Below, in pieces: positions 38,818 to 46,660 of a stretch of DNA of 64,000 nucleotides. The stretch's first letter is position 1, and the number at the start of each line of letters is the position of its first letter. Origin of the DNA: Chthoniobacterales bacterium (GTDB lineage Bacteria > Verrucomicrobiota > Verrucomicrobiia > Chthoniobacterales > JACTMZ01); the NCBI GenBank assembly GCA_014879535.1, contig JACSRX010000026.1, positions 18,257 through 82,256 on the forward strand, read 5' to 3'. The notes beneath the pieces were generated by a model. The model ran no database searches. It was given only the letters and a program-made list of their open reading frames with translations, and was not told the origin of the DNA. The translations under genes and the position numbers were made by a program.

Positions 38818-39971
38818 GAATCACCCTCCACGGCGAGGCGGGTCGTGCGGCAGGCCTCCTTCTGGGCGAACGCTGCTCCGTTTTCTTCGACAGATTCCCC
38901 GGGAAAGAATTTCCGCCGCCACCAGAGCGCGACATGCACGAGACCGAGAAGCACGGGCACTTCGATGAGAGGGCCGACGACGGTGGCGAAGGCCACGCCC
39001 GAGGCGATGCCGAAGACGGCGATGGCGACAGCGATGGCGAGCTCGAAGTTGTTGCCCGAGGCGGTGAAGGCGAGCGTTGCGCTGCGGGAGTAGTCCGCCC
39101 CGGCGAACCGGCCGAGGAAGAAGCTCGCGCCGAACATGACCACGAAGTAGATGGCCAGCGGGACCGCGATGAGAAGGACGTCGAAGGGCAATTTCACGAT
39201 GGCTTCGCCTTTGAAGGTGAACATGACGACGATGGTGAACAGCAGCGCCGCAAGCGTGATCGGGGAAATGCGCGGCAGGAATTTGTGGTCATACCACTCG
39301 CGTCCCTTGAGTGGGATGAGGATCACCCGGCTCAGCACCCCCGCGGCGAACGGGATGCCAAGATAGATCATCACGCTGGCGAAGATCTGCCCGATGGTCA
39401 CATCCGCCAGGGACCGTCCCCCGATCCCCTGCACGCCCGACAGGTCGATCCCGAGGAGTCCCGGCAGCCAAGTGATGAAGACCCACGCGTAGAGTCCGAA
39501 GGTCAGGATCTGGAAGACGCTGTTGAGGGCGACGAGGCCTGCGCAGTATTCGCTGTTCCCCCTGGCCAGTTGATTCCAGACGAGGACCATCGCGATGCAC
39601 CGCGCAATGCCGACGAGGATCAGGCCGACCATGTATTCCGGGTGGTTGTGCAGGAACAGGACGGCAAGTCCGAACATCAGGACGGGGCCGATGACCCAAT
39701 TCTGCACGAGCGAGAGGCCGAGGATCTTCCAGTTCGAGAACACCCGCGGAATCTCCTCGTAGCGCACCTTGGCCAAGGGGGGATACATCATCAGGATCAG
39801 CCCCGCCGCGATGAGAAGGTTGGTCGTGCCGACCGTCACTGGGGCGAAGAATCCGGTGGGGTCTGCCAGGAGGGTGTTTCCCGCAAGGACGCCCGCCCCC
39901 ATGGCGACGAAAATCCACACGGTGAGGTAGCGGTCCAGAAAGGACATCTTTTTTGCGACGGATTCGGACAT
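38814..39971 (-). CDS. ACR3-family arsenite efflux permease
   Basis: [55 protein letters not shown] conserved Cys; 10-TM. Confidence 0.93.
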   Translation of the reverse strand: MSESVAKKMSFLDRYLTVWIFVAMGAGVLAGNTLLADPTGFFAPVTVGTTNLLIAAGLILMMYPPLAKVRYEEIPRVFSNWKILGLSLVQNWVIGPVLMFGLAVLFLHNHPEYMVGLILVGIARCIAMVLVWNQLARGNSEYCAGLVALNSVFQILTFGLYAWVFITWLPGLLGIDLSGVQGIGGRSLADVTIGQIFASVMIYLGIPFAAGVLSRVILIPLKGREWYDHKFLPRISPITLAALLFTIVVMFTFKGEAIVKLPFDVLLIAVPLAIYFVVMFGASFFLGRFAGADYSRSATLAFTASGNNFELAIAVAIAVFGIASGVAFATVVGPLIEVPVLLGLVHVALWWRRKFFPGESVEENGAAFAQKEACRTTRLAVEGDS

Positions 39972-39979
39972 GGTCTGGT

Positions 39980-40453
39980 TCAGGTTGAGCGGACGCAATC
40001 CAAGCGCTCCCCTCCGCAGCAGCTTTCCTCCCCGCGGGGATCCGGCACGCAGACCTCCAAGGCGAGGCAGGCGGTGTGTTTGTTGGCGAGCGTGAAGACG
40101 AGGGTTCCGTCTGCGGAGGCGGAGCCTGCGACCGTGAAAAGACCGATGGTTCCCTCCTGGAGCTCGACCTGCATCTCGGGATCGTCGTCGCCGAGGATGC
40201 GGGTGTTGCTTTCGATGATGGCGGCGAGTTTTCCGGCGCTCAGGCGATGGTCCGTGTCATCAGCCACCCAAATCTGCAGGGAGGCGGAGGCGAGGGTGCG
40301 GGTTTTTCCGCCGCAGTCCACGAATCGTTTTTCGGTGCGGCCGACTTCGGTGATGTGGAAGTGGGCCGGAATGCGGTCCCCGCACGGGAGCTGGATGGCG
40401 AGATTCTGGTCGGGATTCCGGGCGAGGGCGGCCTTGAAGGTTGAGAGTTTCAT
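39980..40453 (-). CDS. DUF6428-like protein in ars operon
   Basis: [50 protein letters not shown]-terminal [13 protein letters not shown]. Confidence 0.75.
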   Translation of the reverse strand: MKLSTFKAALARNPDQNLAIQLPCGDRIPAHFHITEVGRTEKRFVDCGGKTRTLASASLQIWVADDTDHRLSAGKLAAIIESNTRILGDDDPEMQVELQEGTIGLFTVAGSASADGTLVFTLANKHTACLALEVCVPDPRGEESCCGGERLDCVRST

Positions 40454-40457
40454 GGTT

Positions 40458-40823
40458 TCAGCAGCAGGATTTCCGGCCGACGGCTTCCTCGATCCATGCG
40501 GCGCTCTTCTTGAGTTTTGCGAGCCTGGCGAGGTCGGTGCGGAAAAGTTTGTCGGAGGTGACACAGTCCTGAAGGCATCGCAGATTGGCCTCGAGCTCCC
40601 GGGACGGCTTGGAAGGGAGGTTGTAGATGATCCAAGTTCCCTTGCGCAGGGTTTCCACCATCCGGTGCTTTCGAAGATAGGCAAGGTGCTGGGAAACCTT
40701 CGCTTGCGGCAGCTCCAGGATTTCCTGGAAATGGCACACGCAAAGGGCCCCCTTCGTCAGCAGGCTGAGAATCCTGAGACGCGTCTGGTCGCACAGGCAC
40801 TGGTAGATCCGGATGAGTTCCAT
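40458..40823 (-). CDS. arsR: ArsR-family arsenic-responsive repressor
   Basis: CDQTRLRILSLLTKGALCVCHFQEILELPQAKVSQHLAYLRKHRMV with an As-binding CVC motif; C-terminal RKSCC. Confidence 0.93.
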   Translation of the reverse strand: MELIRIYQCLCDQTRLRILSLLTKGALCVCHFQEILELPQAKVSQHLAYLRKHRMVETLRKGTWIIYNLPSKPSRELEANLRCLQDCVTSDKLFRTDLARLAKLKKSAAWIEEAVGRKSCC

Positions 40824-40847
40824 GACGCAAAAAATATGGTTGTTCGA

Positions 40848-40873
40848 CAATATATGCAATAACGAATATATTG
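40848..40873. promoter_or_regulatory. Candidate ArsR operator
   Basis: CAATATAT-N10-ATATATTG perfect inverted repeat ~25 bp upstream of arsR start codon. Confidence 0.5.
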
Positions 40874-41014
40874 GTGTCCGGAGTTCCGTGTGCGCGGACA
40901 GATTTGCTGCTGCGGCGACCTGTCTGCGGCTTGAACCCGGGGGATGTCGATTCCGGCCTGCGGCCTCCACCCCTGCGGGGCTCACCTGTGGTCAGTCTGT
41001 GCCGCGGACGAAAA

Positions 41015-41033
41015 ACATGGAGGTAAGGGGATT
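41015..41033. repeat. att-like direct repeat of tRNA-Ala 3' end
   Basis: acatggaggtaaggggatt, identical to 41159..41177. Confidence 0.7.
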
Positions 41034-41161
41034 GCCTGCCGAGCGGCAGGCTTCGGAGGTTGATTTCATCCGATATCGATTTGTTTTGCTGGTGCAAAAC
41101 GAGGCCGGTCGAACTGCGTTCTTCATCCCCTGAAATGGATGAACACCGCCTGCGGCGGACA

Positions 41162-41234
41162 TGGAGGTAAGGGGATTCGAACCCCTGGCCTTCTCATTGC
41201 GAACGAGACGCTCTACCAACTGAGCTATACCCCC
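41162..41234 (-). tRNA. tRNA-Ala(CGC)
   Basis: Minus strand GGGGGTATAGCTCAGTTGGTAGAGCGTCTCGTTCGCAATGAGAAGGCCAGGGGTTCGAATCCCCTTACCTCCA folds as a cloverleaf with anticodon CGC. Confidence 0.93.
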
Positions 41235-41430
41235 GCGTGATGGAATGAGGGGAATAATGCATCTGTGGATGCAGGCGGCAAGCCAAAGCATGCAGGAAGG
41301 CGGGGGGCACTCTTTGAAGACGATTTTGCGTCGGTGGGGTTGTAACCCGTTTTGTAACCCGGCGGCAGGGTGAAAGGACTCACTGATTTCCGAAGTGTCT
41401 TTCAGAGGAAGGGGGAATAAGGTGGCCTTC

Positions 41431-42399
41431 ATGCACAACGCGCGGGATTGGCGGCCGGCTCTGGCGGTTTTGGCCGCGCTCGCGTTGGTGTCCTGCGGGC
41501 GGCCGCACTCGGGGCGTGCGCAGGGATACATCGAGGGGGAGTTCGTGTATGTGGCGTCACCCTTCGGCGGGCGCCTTGAGGAGCTCGCGGTGCGGCGGGG
41601 GCAACAGGTGGAGAAGGGCGCGTTGCTTTTCCGGTTGGAGAACACGTCCGAGCTTGCGGCGCGGGATGAGGCCCAAAGGCGCGTCGAGCAGGCGCGCGCG
41701 GAATTGCAGGATGCGCGGCAGGGGTTGCGTCCGACGGAGATTGCCGCGATCGAGGCGCAGCTCGAGCAGGCCAAGGCGGCGCTGGTGCTCGCCGAGGTCG
41801 AGTTGAAGCGTCAGACGAAGCTGCTGACCTCGCAGGTGTCCTCGCGCCGTGATGTGGACATGGCGCGGGCGACGCGCGACGAGGACCGGCAGCGTGTCAC
41901 GGAGTTGGAGGCCACCCTGGAGACGGCGCGGCTCGGGGCGCGTTCCGATCTGGTGCAGGCGGCGGAGCAGAACCTGCTCGCGCAGGAAGCGGCTCTTGGG
42001 AGGGCGGAATGGAACCTTGCGCAGAAGACGCAGTCCGCGCATCAGGCGGCGCTTGTCAGCGACACGCTTTACCGCGAGGGGGATTGGGTGGCCGCGGGGT
42101 ATCCTGTCGTGGTGCTGCTGCCGCCGGAGAACATCAAGGTGCGGGCGTTTGTTCCGCAGGATGAAATCGGTCTCCTCAAGGTCGGCGATGCCGCGGAGGT
42201 GCATGTGGATGGCGTCGAGGATCCGTATCCGGCGAAAATTTCCTTCATCTCGCCGCGGGCGGAGTTCACGCCGCCGGTGATCTACAGCCAGGACATGCGC
42301 GAGAAATTCGTTTTCATGGTCGAGTTGTCGGTCGAGCCCGCGGTCGCCGTCCGTCTGCACCCCGGTCAGCCGGTGGATGTGGATTTCCCGGCCTTGTAG
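41431..42399 (+). CDS. HlyD-family membrane fusion lipoprotein of ABC exporter
   Basis: Lipobox ALVSCGRP; YIEGEFVYVASPFGGRLEELAVRRGQQVEKGALLFRLE; long coiled coil. Confidence 0.88.
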   Translation: MHNARDWRPALAVLAALALVSCGRPHSGRAQGYIEGEFVYVASPFGGRLEELAVRRGQQVEKGALLFRLENTSELAARDEAQRRVEQARAELQDARQGLRPTEIAAIEAQLEQAKAALVLAEVELKRQTKLLTSQVSSRRDVDMARATRDEDRQRVTELEATLETARLGARSDLVQAAEQNLLAQEAALGRAEWNLAQKTQSAHQAALVSDTLYREGDWVAAGYPVVVLLPPENIKVRAFVPQDEIGLLKVGDAAEVHVDGVEDPYPAKISFISPRAEFTPPVIYSQDMREKFVFMVELSVEPAVAVRLHPGQPVDVDFPAL

Positions 42400-42408
42400 G
42401 GCTGCGTC

Positions 42409-43344
42409 ATGGAAGGGTTTGCCATCGATGTGCGGGGGATGACCAAGCGCTTCGGGGAGCGCACGGTTGTCAATGGCATCAACCTGCGCGTGGCGCCCGG
42501 GCAGATCTACGGGTTTCTCGGACCGAACGGCAGTGGGAAGACGACCTTCATCCGCATGCTTTGCGGTCTGCTGCGTCCGGATGGAGGCAGCGGCACCTGT
42601 CTCGGTCACGACGTGCTGACGGAGAGCGCGGCGATCAAGCGTCAGGTCGGCTACATGACGCAGAGGTTCAGTTTTTACGAGGATCTCACGATCCGGGAGA
42701 ACCTCGATTTTGTGGCGAGGGTTTACGGCATGGCGGACCGCAAGGAGGCAGTCGAGGGAAGCATGGTGCGTTTCGGGTTGCTGGACCGGCGCGACCAGTT
42801 GACCGGGCAGCTTTCGGGAGGTTGGAAGCAGCGAATGGCGCTGGCGGCGTGCCTGCTGCACCGGCCGCGGCTGCTTCTGCTCGACGAGCCGACGGCGGGT
42901 GTGGACCCGAAGGCGCGGAGGGAATTCTGGGACTACATCCATCTGCTGGCGACCGAGGGCCTGACATTCCTTGTGACGACGCACTACATGGACGAAGCCG
43001 AGCGGTGCGACCGGCTCGCGTATATTTCCCACGGCAATCTTCTTGTGGACGGCACGGTGGACGAGGTGATCGACAAGGCGGCGCTGACGACATGGGCGGT
43101 GAGCGGTCCGGATCTTGCGGGGCTCGCGCGTTCACTGGCCGGTCTGCCGGGCATCGAGCAGACGGCGATGTTCGGCAAGGTGCTCCATGTGAGTGGGGCG
43201 GACGCGCGGTTGCTGGAGGAGGCGATCCGGCCGTTCCGCCAAGGCGATCACCGCTGGAGCTGCGAGCGTTCCGGCCTGGAGGACGTGTTCATCCACTACA
43301 TGATCCGCAGCGGGGAAGCTGGGAAGTTGAGGGTTGAGGGATGA
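42409..43344 (+). CDS. ABC transporter ATP-binding protein
   Basis: FLGPNGSGKTTFIRML Walker A; LSGGWKQRMALAACLLHRPRLLLLDEPTAGVDP. Confidence 0.95.
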   Translation: MEGFAIDVRGMTKRFGERTVVNGINLRVAPGQIYGFLGPNGSGKTTFIRMLCGLLRPDGGSGTCLGHDVLTESAAIKRQVGYMTQRFSFYEDLTIRENLDFVARVYGMADRKEAVEGSMVRFGLLDRRDQLTGQLSGGWKQRMALAACLLHRPRLLLLDEPTAGVDPKARREFWDYIHLLATEGLTFLVTTHYMDEAERCDRLAYISHGNLLVDGTVDEVIDKAALTTWAVSGPDLAGLARSLAGLPGIEQTAMFGKVLHVSGADARLLEEAIRPFRQGDHRWSCERSGLEDVFIHYMIRSGEAGKLRVEG

Positions 43345-43453
43345 GAGTTGAGGGATCACTGCGGACGGCTTGCGCCGGGGCGGGTTACGGCCGGAAGCAG
43401 CTTGTCCGGGGCTTCGCGGCGATCGACCGGCAATCACCTGCTTTCCTCTTCCG

Positions 43454-44596
43454 ATGAGCACGGCACGCCGGTTTTCGGTTTCGAGGTTGTGGGCGATGGT
43501 CGTGAAGGAGTTCGTCCAGATGTCCCGCGACCGGCTGACATTCGCGATGATCCTCGGCATCCCGCTGATGCAGTTGATCGTCTTCGGCGTCGTCATCAAC
43601 ACCGATCCGCGCCACATGCCGGCGGCGGTGCTGCTGGCAGACGACGGGCCGCAGGGGCGCACATTGCTGCAGGGGCTGAAGAACAGCACGTATTTCGATT
43701 TCGTGCAGCGTGTCGGGAGCGAGGCGGAGGGCGAACGGTTGCTCCGGCAGGGGCGGGTGCAGTTCGTCGTGAGCATTCCGGAGAACTTTTCCCGCGATCT
43801 TTTGCGGGGGGACCGTCCGTCCGTGCTCGTGGAAGCCGACGCGACCGACCCGACGGCGACCAGCGGGGGATTGGCGGCGCTGGGCGGCGTGCTCAACACG
43901 GCGCTGCTGGCGGATTTCAAGGGTCCGCTGGCGCGCCTCGCCCCGGTGCCGCCGGCCGTGGACATCCGCGTGCACGCGCTTTACAACCCGGAGGCCATCA
44001 CGCATTTCAACATCGTGCCGGGATTGATGGGCGTGGTGCTGACCATGACGCTGGTGCTCATCACGGGGCTGGCGATCACGCGCGAGACCGAGCGGGGGAC
44101 GATGGAGAACCTGCTTTCCATGCCGCTGCGTCCGACGGAGGTGCTGATCGGCAAGATCACGCCCTACATTTTCGTGGGCTACATCCAGGTGACCCTGATC
44201 CTGGTGGCGGCACGTTTCCTTTTCGGCGTGCCGATCCACGGGAACCTGTTCCTCCTGCTGGTGGCGTCGTTCTTCTTCATCGCGGCGAATCTCGCCATGG
44301 GCATCACGTTCTCCACCATCGCCAAGAACCAGCTGCAGGCCATGCAGATGTCGGTCTTCGTGTTTCTGCCGTCCATCCTGCTGTCCGGGTTCCTGTTTCC
44401 GTTCCGCGGGATGCCCGGATGGGCGCAGGTGATCGGCGAGATCCTGCCGATCACGCATTTCCTGCGGATTGCGCGCGGGGTGATGCTCAAGGGGATCGGG
44501 TTTGCGGATCTCGGGCGCGAATTATGGCCGATTGCCTTGTTCGCCATCGTGGTTCTTTCCATCGGCGTGCGGCGTTACCGGCAGACGTTGGATTGA
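43454..44596 (+). CDS. ABC-2 type permease
   Basis: LWAMVVKEFVQMSRDRLTFAMILGIPLMQLIVFG...ETERGTMENLLSMPLRPTEVLIGKITPYI. Confidence 0.92.
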   Translation: MSTARRFSVSRLWAMVVKEFVQMSRDRLTFAMILGIPLMQLIVFGVVINTDPRHMPAAVLLADDGPQGRTLLQGLKNSTYFDFVQRVGSEAEGERLLRQGRVQFVVSIPENFSRDLLRGDRPSVLVEADATDPTATSGGLAALGGVLNTALLADFKGPLARLAPVPPAVDIRVHALYNPEAITHFNIVPGLMGVVLTMTLVLITGLAITRETERGTMENLLSMPLRPTEVLIGKITPYIFVGYIQVTLILVAARFLFGVPIHGNLFLLLVASFFFIAANLAMGITFSTIAKNQLQAMQMSVFVFLPSILLSGFLFPFRGMPGWAQVIGEILPITHFLRIARGVMLKGIGFADLGRELWPIALFAIVVLSIGVRRYRQTLD

Positions 44597-44600
44597 CGCG

Positions 44601-45407
44601 TTACGACCCGCCGGGAGAGGCGGCGGCGATGCGCGGCAGACTTCCCCGAACGGTGCCGAAATGCGGTTTGAGCGTGGGGAGTGTTTCCTGCGTTGGACAA
44701 CGGGGGATTCCTGCCGGATCGAGAAACAGGCAGCCGACCGGGGCTTTGGCCAGGACGGATTCGAAAAGAATGCCCGCTTCCTCCAAGGCGCGCAGCCAAA
44801 TTTGCTTGAGTGCGGTCGGATCGGTCGGCGACGTGAGGAGCAACCCTTTGTAGGCTTCCGCAGGGTAGCGTTGCACGCGGGATAGTTCGCCAAGGATGAA
44901 AGCGGGCGAAAGTCCGGCATCTTTGCCCGCAGCCGCCCAAACCAAGGTCCCGAGGGAAAGGTGGTTTTGGTGCAGGGCGATGAGATCGGCATAGTCGCGG
45001 ATCTCCGCGCGGCCCGAGGCGGCGAGGACCTTGTTTGTCGCGGCATCCCAGAAATTCAGGTGGTAGCCAAGTTCCTCGTCGGGTTCGACGGGGAAGAAGC
45101 GGAAGGCGGAGTCATAGACCCATTCGAGTTTGGTGCGGTCCGGGCCGCGTTTCACCACCGCCCGGACGAATCCGGGGAAGGCGCGGGACACATCCACGTC
45201 GAAACCCGCGGCTTCAAGCGCGGCCTTGTCGGCAGCGACAGCCGACTCGAGGGCGCTTTCGATGTCATGGAAGAGGTCGATGTCCCGTGAGGTCCGCGAG
45301 GATTGCGGGGACTGGTTGAGCACCGTGGCACCCCCGACATAGCTGTCGGGATTCCGGTTGGCGGCAATGATGCGGAGGACTTCGCGCTCAAAAGTTCCAA
45401 GTGGCAT
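44601..45407 (-). CDS. AbiEii/DUF1814-like nucleotidyltransferase (putative toxin)
   Basis: VGGATVLNQSPQSSRTSRDIDLFHD (GG...DxD nucleotidyltransferase signature). Confidence 0.65.
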   Translation of the reverse strand: MPLGTFEREVLRIIAANRNPDSYVGGATVLNQSPQSSRTSRDIDLFHDIESALESAVAADKAALEAAGFDVDVSRAFPGFVRAVVKRGPDRTKLEWVYDSAFRFFPVEPDEELGYHLNFWDAATNKVLAASGRAEIRDYADLIALHQNHLSLGTLVWAAAGKDAGLSPAFILGELSRVQRYPAEAYKGLLLTSPTDPTALKQIWLRALEEAGILFESVLAKAPVGCLFLDPAGIPRCPTQETLPTLKPHFGTVRGSLPRIAAASPGGS

Positions 45408-45410
45408 CTT

Positions 45411-45695
45411 TCAATTCTGTGCGGAGGCGCTGATGCGGCGTGCCCAATTGTAGGCGCGGCGGTCGCCCTCCTTTTTGAGTCCCTCCACCACCCAGGGGAT
45501 GTCGTGCATGCCGATGGCGACATCCGGAGCGTAGGACCAGAAACAGGTGTCATGGTAGGTGCGGTAGGCCCGGCGCGCCTCGCGCAAAGCGGCCATGCGT
45601 CGCGCCGTCGCCGGATCGAGTCGGCGACGGCTGCGCAGTCCACCTTTCCGGCCGATGGCCGAGAGGTAGTTCCGCACGGAGGATGGTTGTTTCAT
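45411..45695 (-). CDS. Small basic protein upstream of nucleotidyltransferase (putative antitoxin/partner)
   Basis: MKQPSSVRNYLSAIGRKGGLRSRRRLDPATARRMAALREARRAYRTYHDTCFW; 3-nt gap to downstream gene. Confidence 0.6.
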   Translation of the reverse strand: MKQPSSVRNYLSAIGRKGGLRSRRRLDPATARRMAALREARRAYRTYHDTCFWSYAPDVAIGMHDIPWVVEGLKKEGDRRAYNWARRISASAQN

Positions 45696-45729
45696 ATCTC
45701 AATATTGCATAAGCTGCTTATGATGTCAA
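45693..45729 (-). promoter_or_regulatory. Candidate near-leaderless promoter with palindrome CATAAGCAGCTTATG
   Basis: Minus strand TTGACA-N17-AATATT-GAGAT-ATG; perfect 6-bp arms at 45708..45722 in the spacer. Confidence 0.45.
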
Positions 45730-45810
45730 TCATTGTAAGTAAGTGAGTTGTGACCATAGAATGCACAGATAACACTGAGAATGGGCGGGGCTTGGCACCA
45801 ATGAAAGTGA

Positions 45811-45848
45811 TTGACTTGGTCAACCATTGACGTAATATTTTTGAAATG
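45811..45848 (+). promoter_or_regulatory. Candidate near-leaderless vapBC promoter with palindrome TTGACttgGTCAA
   Basis: TTGACT(45811)-N16-TAATAT(45833), ATG at 45846; no evident Shine-Dalgarno. Confidence 0.5.
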
Positions 45849-46088
45849 AATGTTGTTGCGACCAACGAGGCGAAGACGCATCTCTCGGCTTTGCTGGAGC
45901 GGGTGGGGCGTGGGGAGACGATTGTCATTGCGCGCGGACGCAAGCCGGTGGCGAAGCTTGTTCCTTATGAGGATGCGGATCGTCCGCGTCCGAAGGTGGG
46001 GGAGATGATGGATGAGCCGATGGCGGTGCCGGAGGAGGCGTTGCGTCCGTTGGAGGCATCCGAGTTGCGGGCCTGGGGTCTGCGATGA
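45846..46088 (+). CDS. Phd/YefM-type antitoxin (VapB)
   Basis: MNVVATNEAKTHLSALLERVGRGETIVIARGRKPVAKLVPYE. Confidence 0.9.
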   Translation: MNVVATNEAKTHLSALLERVGRGETIVIARGRKPVAKLVPYEDADRPRPKVGEMMDEPMAVPEEALRPLEASELRAWGLR

Positions 46089-46471
46089 GGGTGTTTCTCG
46101 ACACCTGCACGTTCCTCTGGTTGGCCTTGGAACCGGGAAGGCTTTCTGCGACGGCTTGCGCCGTGCTTGATGATCCCGGTGTCGAGCGTTGCCTGAGCCG
46201 GGTGAGCGTGATGGAGATCGTGCTCAAGCATCGGGCTGGCAAGCTGCCGCTTCCGACCGCGCCAGCCGATTGGATTCCATCACGCCGCGGTTTCTTCCAG
46301 ATCACCGATGTGGAGTTCGGCGAGCGGGCCATTTATCGAAGCGACGAACTTCCGGGCTTCCATGAAGATCCGTTCGACCGCCTGTTGGCCGCCCATGCCA
46401 TCGAGACCGGGGCGACGCTGCTTTCGCCGGACGCGCCCTTGAGCGCGCTCGGCGCGGCGCGGCTGTGGTGA
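46085..46471 (+). CDS. PIN-domain toxin (VapC)
   Basis: MRVFLDTCTFLWLA...RVSVMEIVLKH...EDPFDRLLAAHAIETGATLLSPD; ATGA overlap with the antitoxin. Confidence 0.92.
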   Translation: MRVFLDTCTFLWLALEPGRLSATACAVLDDPGVERCLSRVSVMEIVLKHRAGKLPLPTAPADWIPSRRGFFQITDVEFGERAIYRSDELPGFHEDPFDRLLAAHAIETGATLLSPDAPLSALGAARLW

Positions 46472-46660
46472 GAGAGGGGACGGAGAGGCGCTTGGCGGGA
46501 TGGCTGCGCAGGACGGCCTCATTGCACCGCTGCGGTGCTGAGGCATGACCGGCATTTTGACTGCGACTGGTCTATTTAGGCCATGGGCAAAAGCTTTACA
46601 TTGCCTCCGATTTTTCTGTTTTGTGGTGCCGCAGGATCCCACCCGATCGGAATTGCCGCC

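Noticed and set aside
40992-41774. 260-aa minus ORF spanning the tRNA-Ala region
   Set aside because: Reads through a tRNA gene (RGSNPLTSM is translated tRNA sequence) and is antisense to the HlyD gene.
43325-43356. GTTGAGGG/GATGAG short repeats between ABC genes
   Set aside because: Only three short degenerate units; could be a dispersed intergenic repeat, but one instance here is insufficient.
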